Origin: Bacteroidota bacterium
GTDB taxonomy: Bacteria > Bacteroidota > Bacteroidia > Bacteroidales > JAAUTT01
Direction of reading: 5' to 3'
DNA length: 64,000 nucleotides
Assembly: GCA_020048915.1 (NCBI GenBank)
Contig: JAIFLU010000033.1
Span: forward strand, 62,001-126,000
Shown: piece after piece, positions 39,716 to 48,565 of the stretch
Layout: the number at the start of each line of letters is the position of its first letter
Numbering within the stretch: the first letter of the stretch is position 1
Program-made: the position numbers and the translations under genes
Notes under the pieces: generated by a model
What the model saw: the letters and a program-made list of their open reading frames with translations, nothing else
What the model was told of the DNA's origin: nothing
Databases searched by the model: none

Positions 39716-41062
39716 CTATTTATTTATTTCAGGTGTAACTAAAAAGTAGTCAAGCTTCAGGTTGATTTTTGCTTTACCACTAAACCGAATGATGTTGTCA
39801 CCTTCTTTTAATTGCACGTCTCCTAAATCAACCAGTTCCCATCCATTGGTTTTTTTCATTGGTGATCCATCCCAACCAGCCAGCATAGTTGCTCCTACCA
39901 AAATATCGGCTTTATAATCACTTTCAGATGATAGCCTGATTTTGAGGTTTGCCTTCATATCTTTGGAAACCTGAACCAAAACCGATACATAGTCGTGGGG
40001 AATATCAAAACCGGTAACATATCCTTTGCCCGAAAAGCCAGGAAAACTCGATTCAACTGATGTTCCACCCGTATTTCCGCCGGCTGCTTTTCCGCTTTCA
40101 GCTTCGAGTAAAATGGTACATTTAGTTGGCTCTCCATTTGTAATACTTTTATTATCAGGAATAATTGTATTTATGGTTCCATCGGGATTGTAATACAGAA
40201 AATCAGCCATCAGGTTACGCACCTCGCTTTTCCCATCTGAAACAATTGAAGCGTGATGAAAGGCAATCCACTGGTTTTTAAATCTAACAATTGATCCATG
40301 GTTTGTTCCGGCCTGCCCCTTAAAAAATGGAATGTACTTGCCTTTATAGGTAAATGGGCCAAGAGGTTTATCAGCCACAGCGTAGTACATTTGTTCAGGC
40401 CATTGTCCGCCGGGAAGTGCGGGGTACGACAAGTAATATTTCCCTTTGTATTTATGTGTCCATGGGCCTTCGAAAACTTCGAAAAGCTCGTTTTTCAAAT
40501 CGCGCTTGGTTTCGGGTTTTATAGAAAGTAAATCGTCGTTAAGTTCTGCTGCTGAGCAACCACCGCCAGCACCCCAATAGAGGTAGGCGCGATTATCGTC
40601 GTCCACAAAAACACAAGGATCCTGGCCCCATTCAACACCTTTTATAAATCCTAAATCGGTAAACGGCCCCTGGGGAAGATCGCTAACAGCTATTCCTGTA
40701 CGGAACATTCCGGTAGCTTTCTCGATCATGCAATAAATCAGATAGTATTTGCCGTGACGGTAAACGGCATCGATGGCCCAGGCATGACTTACTGCCCACG
40801 AAGCATCGTCGAGCGACAGAACCCTGCCGTGGTCGATCCAGTTCACCCTGTCTTTGGTCGAAAAAACATGGTAGTCGAACATGGTCGCATGATGATTAGT
40901 ACCTGGTACATCGTGCGAAGTGTAAAGCCACAAGGTGGTTGTGTCAGTTGGCCAAACATGGCCTGAAGGGTCGGCGGCATAGATATGCGAAATTAATGGA
41001 CGCTGGGCATAGCTATTAAAGCATAAGATGCTAACAAATAGTATAATGCTAATTTTTTTCAT
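39716..41062 (-). CDS. GH43-like glycosidase + CBM6-like domain
   Basis: 448 aa; HIYAADPSGHVWP, WAIDAVYRHGKYYLIYCM, GQDPCVFVDDDNRAYLYWGAG, GTNHGSIV; C-terminal CBM-like. Confidence 0.87.
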   Translation of the reverse strand: MKKISIILFVSILCFNSYAQRPLISHIYAADPSGHVWPTDTTTLWLYTSHDVPGTNHHATMFDYHVFSTKDRVNWIDHGRVLSLDDASWAVSHAWAIDAVYRHGKYYLIYCMIEKATGMFRTGIAVSDLPQGPFTDLGFIKGVEWGQDPCVFVDDDNRAYLYWGAGGGCSAAELNDDLLSIKPETKRDLKNELFEVFEGPWTHKYKGKYYLSYPALPGGQWPEQMYYAVADKPLGPFTYKGKYIPFFKGQAGTNHGSIVRFKNQWIAFHHASIVSDGKSEVRNLMADFLYYNPDGTINTIIPDNKSITNGEPTKCTILLEAESGKAAGGNTGGTSVESSFPGFSGKGYVTGFDIPHDYVSVLVQVSKDMKANLKIRLSSESDYKADILVGATMLAGWDGSPMKKTNGWELVDLGDVQLKEGDNIIRFSGKAKINLKLDYFLVTPEINK

Positions 41063-41072
41063 GTGTTAATAT

Positions 41073-43931
41073 TTAAAATTTAATTTTAACTTCTTCACCA
41101 ATGTATTTCACTAGTTTATCAACGTCCTTAGCTTCAGTAATACCGCTGGCTTTTCCGTTTCCAACCAATACAATTTTGAAAGTCCGTTCTTTTAACATTC
41201 CGGGAAACTCTCCTTTTATTTTGCCAACAATCAATGTTTTATCCGCATCGTTCCATTTCAGGTCAATGGTTGAAAATTGTCCTTTCTCATAGTTGTAGTT
41301 TTCACCTTCATCGTCATAAAGTGTAAACGAACCATCAGCGCCCGGATAAATGCGAATTTCAAGCGGATTGGCAACCTTTTCGGTGGCGTATTGCAAAAAC
41401 GGTCCGAAAGGAACAATGGAACCGGCGCGCACAAACAGTGGGATAGCCTGCAATTTTAAGGGCCGGTCAATAGTTTGTCCGCCAGCGAATTTTTCGCCAG
41501 TCCAGAAATCGAACCAATCCGTATTTTGGGGCAAATAGCATTTTTGTGATTTAATGCCAGGTTCAACCACCGGGCAAACCATAAACGATTTTCCAAACAT
41601 AAACTGAAATTGTACATCAAGCGCTTTGGAGTCGTTCGCAAAATCCATTACCAATGAGCGCATTATGGTATAGTTTTCGTGAGTTACTGAACCGGCTGTG
41701 GAATAAATGTATGGTAACAAACGATAACGCAGGTTCACAAAATCAATTTGGGTGTTCATGGATTCGTTGCCCATAAGCCACATTTCGCGGCGTACACCGC
41801 ATCCGTGTGTGCGCAATATCGGACAGAATGTACCAAATTGATACCAACGCGTGTAAAGTTCCCGGTAGCCTTCGTCCTGATTGAGCAGTGGCCAATCGGT
41901 TTTATTTATGAAAAACCCGCCAATATCGGTTGTCCAGTAGGGCTGGCCGGAAAGCGAATAGTTCAATCCGCAGGCAACCTGATTGCGGAAAACGTCCCAT
42001 CTGCCGGCTATGTCGCCCGTCCAAACTACGGTTGCATTGCGCTGTTGCCCTGCGTATGACGAACGCCCCAAAATAAGCACTCGCTTGTCCGGTGCAGTTT
42101 GTCGCTGCCCATCGTAAATACCCTTGGTTTGCATTAGAGAAAAGGCATTGAGGTATCTTGCGCCGCTACCTAAATTGTTTTTCATCACTTTTTTATACAG
42201 AAAAGGGTCGGCAGGTGTAGAAATTTCAGGCTCTGAGGCGTCTAACCACCAGGCATCTACTCCTTTGTCGAATAATTCCCTGTTCATCTGGTTCCAATAG
42301 ACTTCGCGTCCTTCTTTACTGAAAGGATTGTAATACCATGTACCTTTATCAGTCCAGAAACTACAATTGTTGTATCCGAAGAGTAAATTCTTGTCCATTA
42401 GCTCTTTCCAGTTTTCGCTTCCTTTCTGGAACATTCCCCAAACCGAAATCATGTAATGGATATTATTTTTATGTGCCTCGGCAATCATTTCTTTGGGATT
42501 GGGGTACCGTTCCGGATTGAAATGATGCGAACCCCATGGTTCCGGAGTCCAATAATTTAAGTCCTGAACCAACACATCAAGCGGGATTTTTCTTCCCCTA
42601 AATTCTTTAATAAGCGCCAAATAGTCTTTTTGAGATTGAATGTCGATGTGCGAATGCCAATAGCCATAAGCATATTTACCAAACATGGGAGCTGTTCCGG
42701 TAGCCGTGCGGTATCCGTCAATAACACGGTCGAGTCCGGGACCATACATGAAGTAATAATCCATCATGTCGCCCACTTCCGAAGAAAAAGTAATGCCTTC
42801 GTATGATTCCAGTGCTGGTGGTGCCCAGCGCAGTTGAATTGCGCCATTCCACACGCCATGAATAGGGCTTTTTGCGTCTTTTGCCCACTCTACTTTAATT
42901 TTATATTTCGTGTTTCCCTTTAGTTCAATTTTTCCGTTCAGGTACATATTGGGAGTTGCCCAACCATCAACAATCAGCTTATTATCAACCCAAAGGCGGA
43001 TACTATGGGTGCAAAAAGTATTAAATGTGTAAATACCAGCATGGAGGCTTTTTACCTCACCCTGCCAACGTACCGAAAAGTTATTTGGGTCAATTTCTTT
43101 ATTCAAGGGATTGCTTACCCAATCAGGATTTGTTGTAAAACTATTATCCACCTGGGGTCCAAATGTTTTAAAATCGAAATTAACGACTGAATCTTCCCGT
43201 TGGGTTTTTAAATCCTTAAAATCAATTCCAGTAAAATACTCTCCGGAAAGTGTGCCGGGTTTTCCTTCTTTATTAAAAATATTCGCCGAAGGGATAAAAT
43301 CGGCAGTAACCGGAAACCCCCATTTGGAGTGCGAATAATTGTCCCACAAAATACCGTAACCACGGCTAGAGGTGAAAAACGGCACTACAATCTCCCAGTT
43401 TTCCTGCCATAAATCCACATTCGCACCACGCAGGTTAAATAGTCCGTTTTGATGGTGTCCAAGTCCGTAAAGTTTTTCATCATCAGGCGATTCCCACTGC
43501 TGGCGGATATTCCAGGTATTTTCACCCAAAACAGAAACAGGCGAAAGTCGCTTTGTATCTTCACGTTCGGCAAGAATTAGTTTGTCGTTCAGGTCGAAGA
43601 ATTTAACAGCCCCTGTTTTTAAATTTACTTTTACTTTAAGTTTTGCGGTCTTCAACACCAGTTCGTCAGCAACCACTTCCGAAGAAAATTCAGTTTTTTT
43701 CCATGGATTCTCCACCATCATCAGGCTTTTTCTGGTTGAAAAAGTATCCGTTGGCGAAACCATCACCCGGATAATGTCTTCGCGACAAACTTCTAATTTC
43801 ATTTTCCCTTGCGGCACATCGAAAACAACGCCGTTTTCAACGGTTTTTAGATTACTGCTACCGGAGCAACCTAAAATGAGCAACAAAAGCAATGTGATGA
43901 ATGTGTTTTCTATTTTTTTCATCTGTATCAA
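41073..43931 (-). CDS. GH31 alpha-xylosidase-like with PA14 insertion, lipoprotein
   Basis: 952 aa; LLILGCSGSSN lipobox; PA14-like HAGIYTFNTFCTHSIRLWVDNKLIVDGW; WWLDASEPEI catalytic motif, WTGDIAGRWD. Confidence 0.9.
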   Translation of the reverse strand: MIQMKKIENTFITLLLLLILGCSGSSNLKTVENGVVFDVPQGKMKLEVCREDIIRVMVSPTDTFSTRKSLMMVENPWKKTEFSSEVVADELVLKTAKLKVKVNLKTGAVKFFDLNDKLILAEREDTKRLSPVSVLGENTWNIRQQWESPDDEKLYGLGHHQNGLFNLRGANVDLWQENWEIVVPFFTSSRGYGILWDNYSHSKWGFPVTADFIPSANIFNKEGKPGTLSGEYFTGIDFKDLKTQREDSVVNFDFKTFGPQVDNSFTTNPDWVSNPLNKEIDPNNFSVRWQGEVKSLHAGIYTFNTFCTHSIRLWVDNKLIVDGWATPNMYLNGKIELKGNTKYKIKVEWAKDAKSPIHGVWNGAIQLRWAPPALESYEGITFSSEVGDMMDYYFMYGPGLDRVIDGYRTATGTAPMFGKYAYGYWHSHIDIQSQKDYLALIKEFRGRKIPLDVLVQDLNYWTPEPWGSHHFNPERYPNPKEMIAEAHKNNIHYMISVWGMFQKGSENWKELMDKNLLFGYNNCSFWTDKGTWYYNPFSKEGREVYWNQMNRELFDKGVDAWWLDASEPEISTPADPFLYKKVMKNNLGSGARYLNAFSLMQTKGIYDGQRQTAPDKRVLILGRSSYAGQQRNATVVWTGDIAGRWDVFRNQVACGLNYSLSGQPYWTTDIGGFFINKTDWPLLNQDEGYRELYTRWYQFGTFCPILRTHGCGVRREMWLMGNESMNTQIDFVNLRYRLLPYIYSTAGSVTHENYTIMRSLVMDFANDSKALDVQFQFMFGKSFMVCPVVEPGIKSQKCYLPQNTDWFDFWTGEKFAGGQTIDRPLKLQAIPLFVRAGSIVPFGPFLQYATEKVANPLEIRIYPGADGSFTLYDDEGENYNYEKGQFSTIDLKWNDADKTLIVGKIKGEFPGMLKERTFKIVLVGNGKASGITEAKDVDKLVKYIGEEVKIKF

Positions 43932-43939
43932 TATTTACT

Positions 43940-45295
43940 TTATTTTACTTCTGGCTTGAAAACCACTTTATCCAATTTAAAATCACCATTATACGACTGA
44001 ATCCTTACTTGATTATCGCCGGCTTTCAGACTAACTTCGCCAACGACTGCGCTTGTAAACGACTGTGATTTAGGAAGTAGAATATCTTTCCAGGCAGCAT
44101 AGTCGCCATTCAGCATGAAGCCATTTACACAAACGGCAATTTTTTTATCGGTTTCGGCAGAATAAAAAACTTCCATGGTATATTTCTGGTCTTTAGCTAA
44201 CTGAACCAATACTTCCACATATTCTTCGTTGTGGTTGAAACCAGTAACATATCCATGTCCCGTGAAGCCTTTTGAAATGCTTTCGGTGTATGTACCCATT
44301 AGCTTTCCTCCTGATGCCGTGCCGTTTTCAGCTTCCAACTGAATAATACAACTGGCAGGTTTTCCTCCTGTAATTCCATTGACAGTAGGTACAATAGAAT
44401 TTATTTTACCGTCTTTATCGTAGGTAAGAAAATCGGCCATTAAATTCCTTTCGTAACCATTTCCTTTGGAAAGCAGGCAACTGTGATAAAAAGCAATCCA
44501 ATTGTCCTTGAATTTCACGATTGAACCATGGTTTGAACCGGCCTGCCCTTCAAAAAAGGGAATGTATTGCCCCATTGGTTTGTAATCACCCTTCACCTCA
44601 TCGGCAACTGAATAATACATTATTTCGGGCCACTGGTCGTTGCGCAATCCCGGGTACGACAGGTAGTATTTGCCATTGTATCTGTGGAGCCAAGGCCCCT
44701 CTTGCAATTGAGGGGTTTCCTTAATGGCAGCAACATTACTTACCGACATTAAATCGTCGGATAATTTTCCTATGAAACATGCACGATTGTGTGCATAAAG
44801 AAGATAAGGCTGGTTATCGTCATCCACAAAAATGGCCGGATCCATACCTTGTTCCACGCCGCGAATTTGCCCAATGCTTTTAAATGGACCTTCGGGGCGG
44901 TCGCTAATGGCAAGCCCGATGCGGAACAAATCGGAATTTACCTTACTCCTCATGCAGAAAACAAAATAATAGTTGCCTTTCCAAAATACGGCATCGGTAG
45001 CCCAGGCGTGCGTAATGGCCCAATCCACATCGTCAACCGAAAGTACGCGGCCGTAATCTGTCCAGTTCACCAAATCTTCGGTTGAAAAAACATGGTAGTC
45101 GAACATCGTAGCATGGTGATTTGTACCTGTTACATCGTGCGAGGCATAAACCCATAATTTGTTCGGGTTATCAGGCCAAACGTGCCCCGAAGGGTCGGCA
45201 GCATAGATATGGTTTATTAGCGGTTTTTGAGCAAACGAATTAATTGCAATAAATTGAACTGCCAATAAATAAACAGCAACAAGTAAGGTTTTCAT
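43940..45295 (-). CDS. GH43-like glycosidase + CBM6-like domain
   Basis: 451 aa; co-linear paralog of 39716..41062 (NHIYAADPSGHVWPDNPNKLWVYASHDVTGTNHHATMFDYHVFST). Confidence 0.87.
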   Translation of the reverse strand: MKTLLVAVYLLAVQFIAINSFAQKPLINHIYAADPSGHVWPDNPNKLWVYASHDVTGTNHHATMFDYHVFSTEDLVNWTDYGRVLSVDDVDWAITHAWATDAVFWKGNYYFVFCMRSKVNSDLFRIGLAISDRPEGPFKSIGQIRGVEQGMDPAIFVDDDNQPYLLYAHNRACFIGKLSDDLMSVSNVAAIKETPQLQEGPWLHRYNGKYYLSYPGLRNDQWPEIMYYSVADEVKGDYKPMGQYIPFFEGQAGSNHGSIVKFKDNWIAFYHSCLLSKGNGYERNLMADFLTYDKDGKINSIVPTVNGITGGKPASCIIQLEAENGTASGGKLMGTYTESISKGFTGHGYVTGFNHNEEYVEVLVQLAKDQKYTMEVFYSAETDKKIAVCVNGFMLNGDYAAWKDILLPKSQSFTSAVVGEVSLKAGDNQVRIQSYNGDFKLDKVVFKPEVK

Positions 45296-45310
45296 TTGTT
45301 TTATTCCTTT

Positions 45311-46630
45311 TTATAAGTTACGAAAGTCTTTATTGTATTTTTCTATGGTATCAATAATGTTATCGGTATCGAAAACAGAGTTTAAACCTTGCTCTTCGCA
45401 AGGTGGATCGCCCAACAAATCATCGTTTTTAGAAAACCAGGGAGCTTTTTTGGTTCCCGGACGGCCAAAACCACCATACGACCAAAAATTACAGCCTGCC
45501 AGATTTTTCTTATTCTTTGAACTTCCCTGAATTTTTTGAAAAATGGCACCGTAGTATTTATCCCGATTCGTCGTTGCAGATAACGGAGAAAAACTGTAGC
45601 CATCGCGCGGAAATCCAAATTCTTCGATAACCAATGGTTTTCCCAGTTTTTTGGCTACGGCAAGATGTGAATCAATATATTCGTCGGTATTCTGAATGGC
45701 AGTATTTACAGTGCTATCCAGATTATTTTCATTTATCCAACGCCAGTTTTTTGGCCAGATGTGAATGGTGAGATAGTCCACTTCAGGAATACTGTGCAAC
45801 CGTTCATACAATTCCATCGAACCTTCGCTGCCCATTTTCCCCTCGGAACCTACCGAAACCAAATGGTTTTTATCAATTGACTTTATCAGTTGGGCAGCGG
45901 CTTTCATGTTATTTTCGAATGCCGGAATTGCTGCCTGTGAGAAAGCCCGAGGTTCATTGCCTAACTGCCAGGCCATTATTGCAGGGTCGTCTTTATACGG
46001 CAAACCAGTAATGCTGTTATTGCGTGATACAATTTTCCTGATGTGCGCCAGATAGTTCTCCACGCAAGGCTTGCATGAATGAAATTGAGTTGTATATGCC
46101 TGAAATTCGGTCCAACTTACAGCAGTATCCACAACCGATGGGTAAGTTCCAAAGCCGTTCCATTCCAGGTATTGACCATAGCCGCCCGACCAGTCCCAAC
46201 TGTTGGTCAGGTATAAAACAGCCGTCATTTTTCGGTTCGACATCTCTGCAAGCAAATAATCAAGCCCCTCTAAAAGTTTTTCATCGTAAACTCCCGGTTT
46301 GGTTTGAAGTGCAGGAGAAACTCTTTTGGGATGTTCAACCGATAAATCTGCCCCAACCAAAATCCGAAGATTGGTAATTCCTTTTGATGCCAAAAAATCA
46401 AGCTCGTTCAGCAAGCGTGGCCTGTTACCTTGTTCCGTCTCAGAACCCAAAAGTGTACCATACCAAAAATTTGTGCCAATAAAGTAATATGCCTTACCTT
46501 GCCTATACAAAAGACCATTTTTTGCAGTTACAAAATCTGGTTTTGTTGGTTTAAAACCGATAAAAAGAAATGCAACAAACAGGACTAGAATAAAAACAGG
46601 TGCTCTCTTGGCAAAAAAGTTGTGGCTCAT
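45311..46630 (-). CDS. GH5 mannanase-like
   Basis: 439 aa; YFIGTNFWYGTLLGSE, GITNLRILVGAD, AWQLGNEPRAF, VIEEFGFPRDG motifs. Confidence 0.85.
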   Translation of the reverse strand: MSHNFFAKRAPVFILVLFVAFLFIGFKPTKPDFVTAKNGLLYRQGKAYYFIGTNFWYGTLLGSETEQGNRPRLLNELDFLASKGITNLRILVGADLSVEHPKRVSPALQTKPGVYDEKLLEGLDYLLAEMSNRKMTAVLYLTNSWDWSGGYGQYLEWNGFGTYPSVVDTAVSWTEFQAYTTQFHSCKPCVENYLAHIRKIVSRNNSITGLPYKDDPAIMAWQLGNEPRAFSQAAIPAFENNMKAAAQLIKSIDKNHLVSVGSEGKMGSEGSMELYERLHSIPEVDYLTIHIWPKNWRWINENNLDSTVNTAIQNTDEYIDSHLAVAKKLGKPLVIEEFGFPRDGYSFSPLSATTNRDKYYGAIFQKIQGSSKNKKNLAGCNFWSYGGFGRPGTKKAPWFSKNDDLLGDPPCEEQGLNSVFDTDNIIDTIEKYNKDFRNL

Positions 46631-46698
46631 AAGTTGATAAATTACATTTATTTGATTTTTTCAGTTCTTTTCACTGGTAACAAATGTCTTTTCTCCGA

Positions 46699-48378
46699 TT
46701 ATTCCCAGTTAAAATTTACAATTTCGCCATTAAGTTTCCACTTTGGGGGGAAGGCATTCTCCATCCAGTCGAGGGGTTCGCCAACCGGCAATTCCTTTGA
46801 AGCCAGGGCAAAACATTCTTTGATGAATGCTTTTTGTTCCGGACCGGTTGCTTCTGGTTGTGCCGAAATGAAAAGTGGTGTTCCGCTTTTGGCCACTAAT
46901 TCCATCCACTGCTTGTTTTTTTCCCATGGAACTTTGGGTGTCAACCCAACGCAATCACCATCGGCCGCATAAAAAGTACCCTGATGTGCACTTCTGAAAG
47001 CAAGTGTATTGACACCCATTTTGCGGGTCCTCTCCCACTCGTTGCCGCTGGTATCGTCGCCAATACGGTTGAGCTCGAACAAACCTGCCGACAGATGGCT
47101 GAAAGTATTGCAGCCTATGATGTAGGTTTTGCCTGCCGACTCGCGAATGGCTTTGTAAAGTTCCAGCACAATCTCTGCATTTGTTTTTGTGTTGTAGTTC
47201 ATGCGCCAGCCATATTCGGTAAGCTTGCGGTCGGTGAGCATTTCGAAGCCCCATTTTCCAAAAATGTCAAAGGTGGTAAAATCGACTTTTACCATTTCGT
47301 ACGACCAATCGTTATAGAGTTTGAAATAGCTTTTCACCCTTTCGAGCACTTCGGGGATGGTAGGATCGAGGATAGGCTGTTTTTCGGGGTTGCGGCCTTT
47401 GATAGCTGGCAGGAGCAGGCTTACAGGGTCTTTGTGACTGGCACAAAGCGGACGTGTCCATATCCCGGGACGCATTCCAATTTTGCGGATTTTCTGCGCA
47501 AGATTGTCCATGTTGCCAAAGTTGGCATCGGGGGTATTCATGTTGTCGCCAAAACAGCAGTCGTTGGGCGAGTTTGGAGGGTTCTGGAACCAACCGGCAT
47601 CGATTACCGAAAAAGGGCGGTTTTCCAGTCCCTCGGCCATGGGAGCCATCATTTGGGTATGCTCCAGGATCAGTTTCTCGGAGTTGTTGCCATAGCTGAA
47701 GTACCAGTCGTTAATGCCATACACAGGTTTTGCGGGCATGCGGGCATTGTTGCACATCAGTTTTAAAAATTCGCGCAAAGCCTGGAAGGGGGATGTGCCC
47801 TCTGTTTTGTAGGCCACTATTTGTGCGGCATTTATAACCCTTGAACCTGACTGAACGCCGTTTCCACCCGAACGGGTGTCGAGCACCAGCGAGAGAGTTG
47901 TTTCAGAGATTTCCCAGTGGCAGAAAGAACCCGCCCCGGTTTTAACACCAAAGCCATTTACAGCGTTTTTCTCAGTTATTTCCATGAAATACCAGGGCAG
48001 TATTTCGGAAGTATTTGGCTTGTGCCACGACACATCGCCATAGGTGCGCTCCCAATGATCGTTCAGCACCCTGGAACTTTCGGGTATAGCAATTTCCCAG
48101 GAAAGTGTAACATCGCATACGATTTCTTTAGGAGCATGTATTACGACTTCTGTATAGCCATTTTTCTGCCCCATTATTACGGTCAGATTGTTATAAAGCC
48201 AGATGTTTTCCTGGCTTTTCATCAATTTAACCTTTTGTTCGTTTACCGTGGCAACAAGCTGATCGGGCAGTTTTAACTGAAACCCATTTTCTCCGGTTCC
48301 GAGCGCCATCAGTTTGTTCCCTATGAGCATAGCTCCAAGGGATGCTCCGGTTGTTCTGATAAAATTTCTTCTGTTCAT
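46699..48378 (-). CDS. Clan GH-D (GH27/GH36-like) alpha-galactosidase-like protein, Tat-type leader
   Basis: 559 aa; MNRRNFIRTTGASLG; FSVIDAGWFQ, GMRPGIWTRPL, EMVKVDFTTFD, RIGDDTSGNEW. Confidence 0.7.
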   Translation of the reverse strand: MNRRNFIRTTGASLGAMLIGNKLMALGTGENGFQLKLPDQLVATVNEQKVKLMKSQENIWLYNNLTVIMGQKNGYTEVVIHAPKEIVCDVTLSWEIAIPESSRVLNDHWERTYGDVSWHKPNTSEILPWYFMEITEKNAVNGFGVKTGAGSFCHWEISETTLSLVLDTRSGGNGVQSGSRVINAAQIVAYKTEGTSPFQALREFLKLMCNNARMPAKPVYGINDWYFSYGNNSEKLILEHTQMMAPMAEGLENRPFSVIDAGWFQNPPNSPNDCCFGDNMNTPDANFGNMDNLAQKIRKIGMRPGIWTRPLCASHKDPVSLLLPAIKGRNPEKQPILDPTIPEVLERVKSYFKLYNDWSYEMVKVDFTTFDIFGKWGFEMLTDRKLTEYGWRMNYNTKTNAEIVLELYKAIRESAGKTYIIGCNTFSHLSAGLFELNRIGDDTSGNEWERTRKMGVNTLAFRSAHQGTFYAADGDCVGLTPKVPWEKNKQWMELVAKSGTPLFISAQPEATGPEQKAFIKECFALASKELPVGEPLDWMENAFPPKWKLNGEIVNFNWE

Positions 48379-48565
48379 ATTTTTAAATTATGAATTCATC
48401 TGAGTAGTTAATTTTTGTGAATTGCTTATCCATTGGTGAAGGCTTGGATAACTGATAAAAATATGAATTTGTCAGAAGTGACATTATATCATTCCGGTAG
48501 GTTTCTATATCATTTTTTTGCATTTGAAACCTATGAAAGGACAATCAAGGAGGAGCGAAAGAATC

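Noticed and set aside
46984-47766. 260-aa plus-strand ORF
   Set aside because: Lies entirely antisense to the well-supported clan GH-D gene 46699..48378; low-complexity shadow ORF without recognisable domains.
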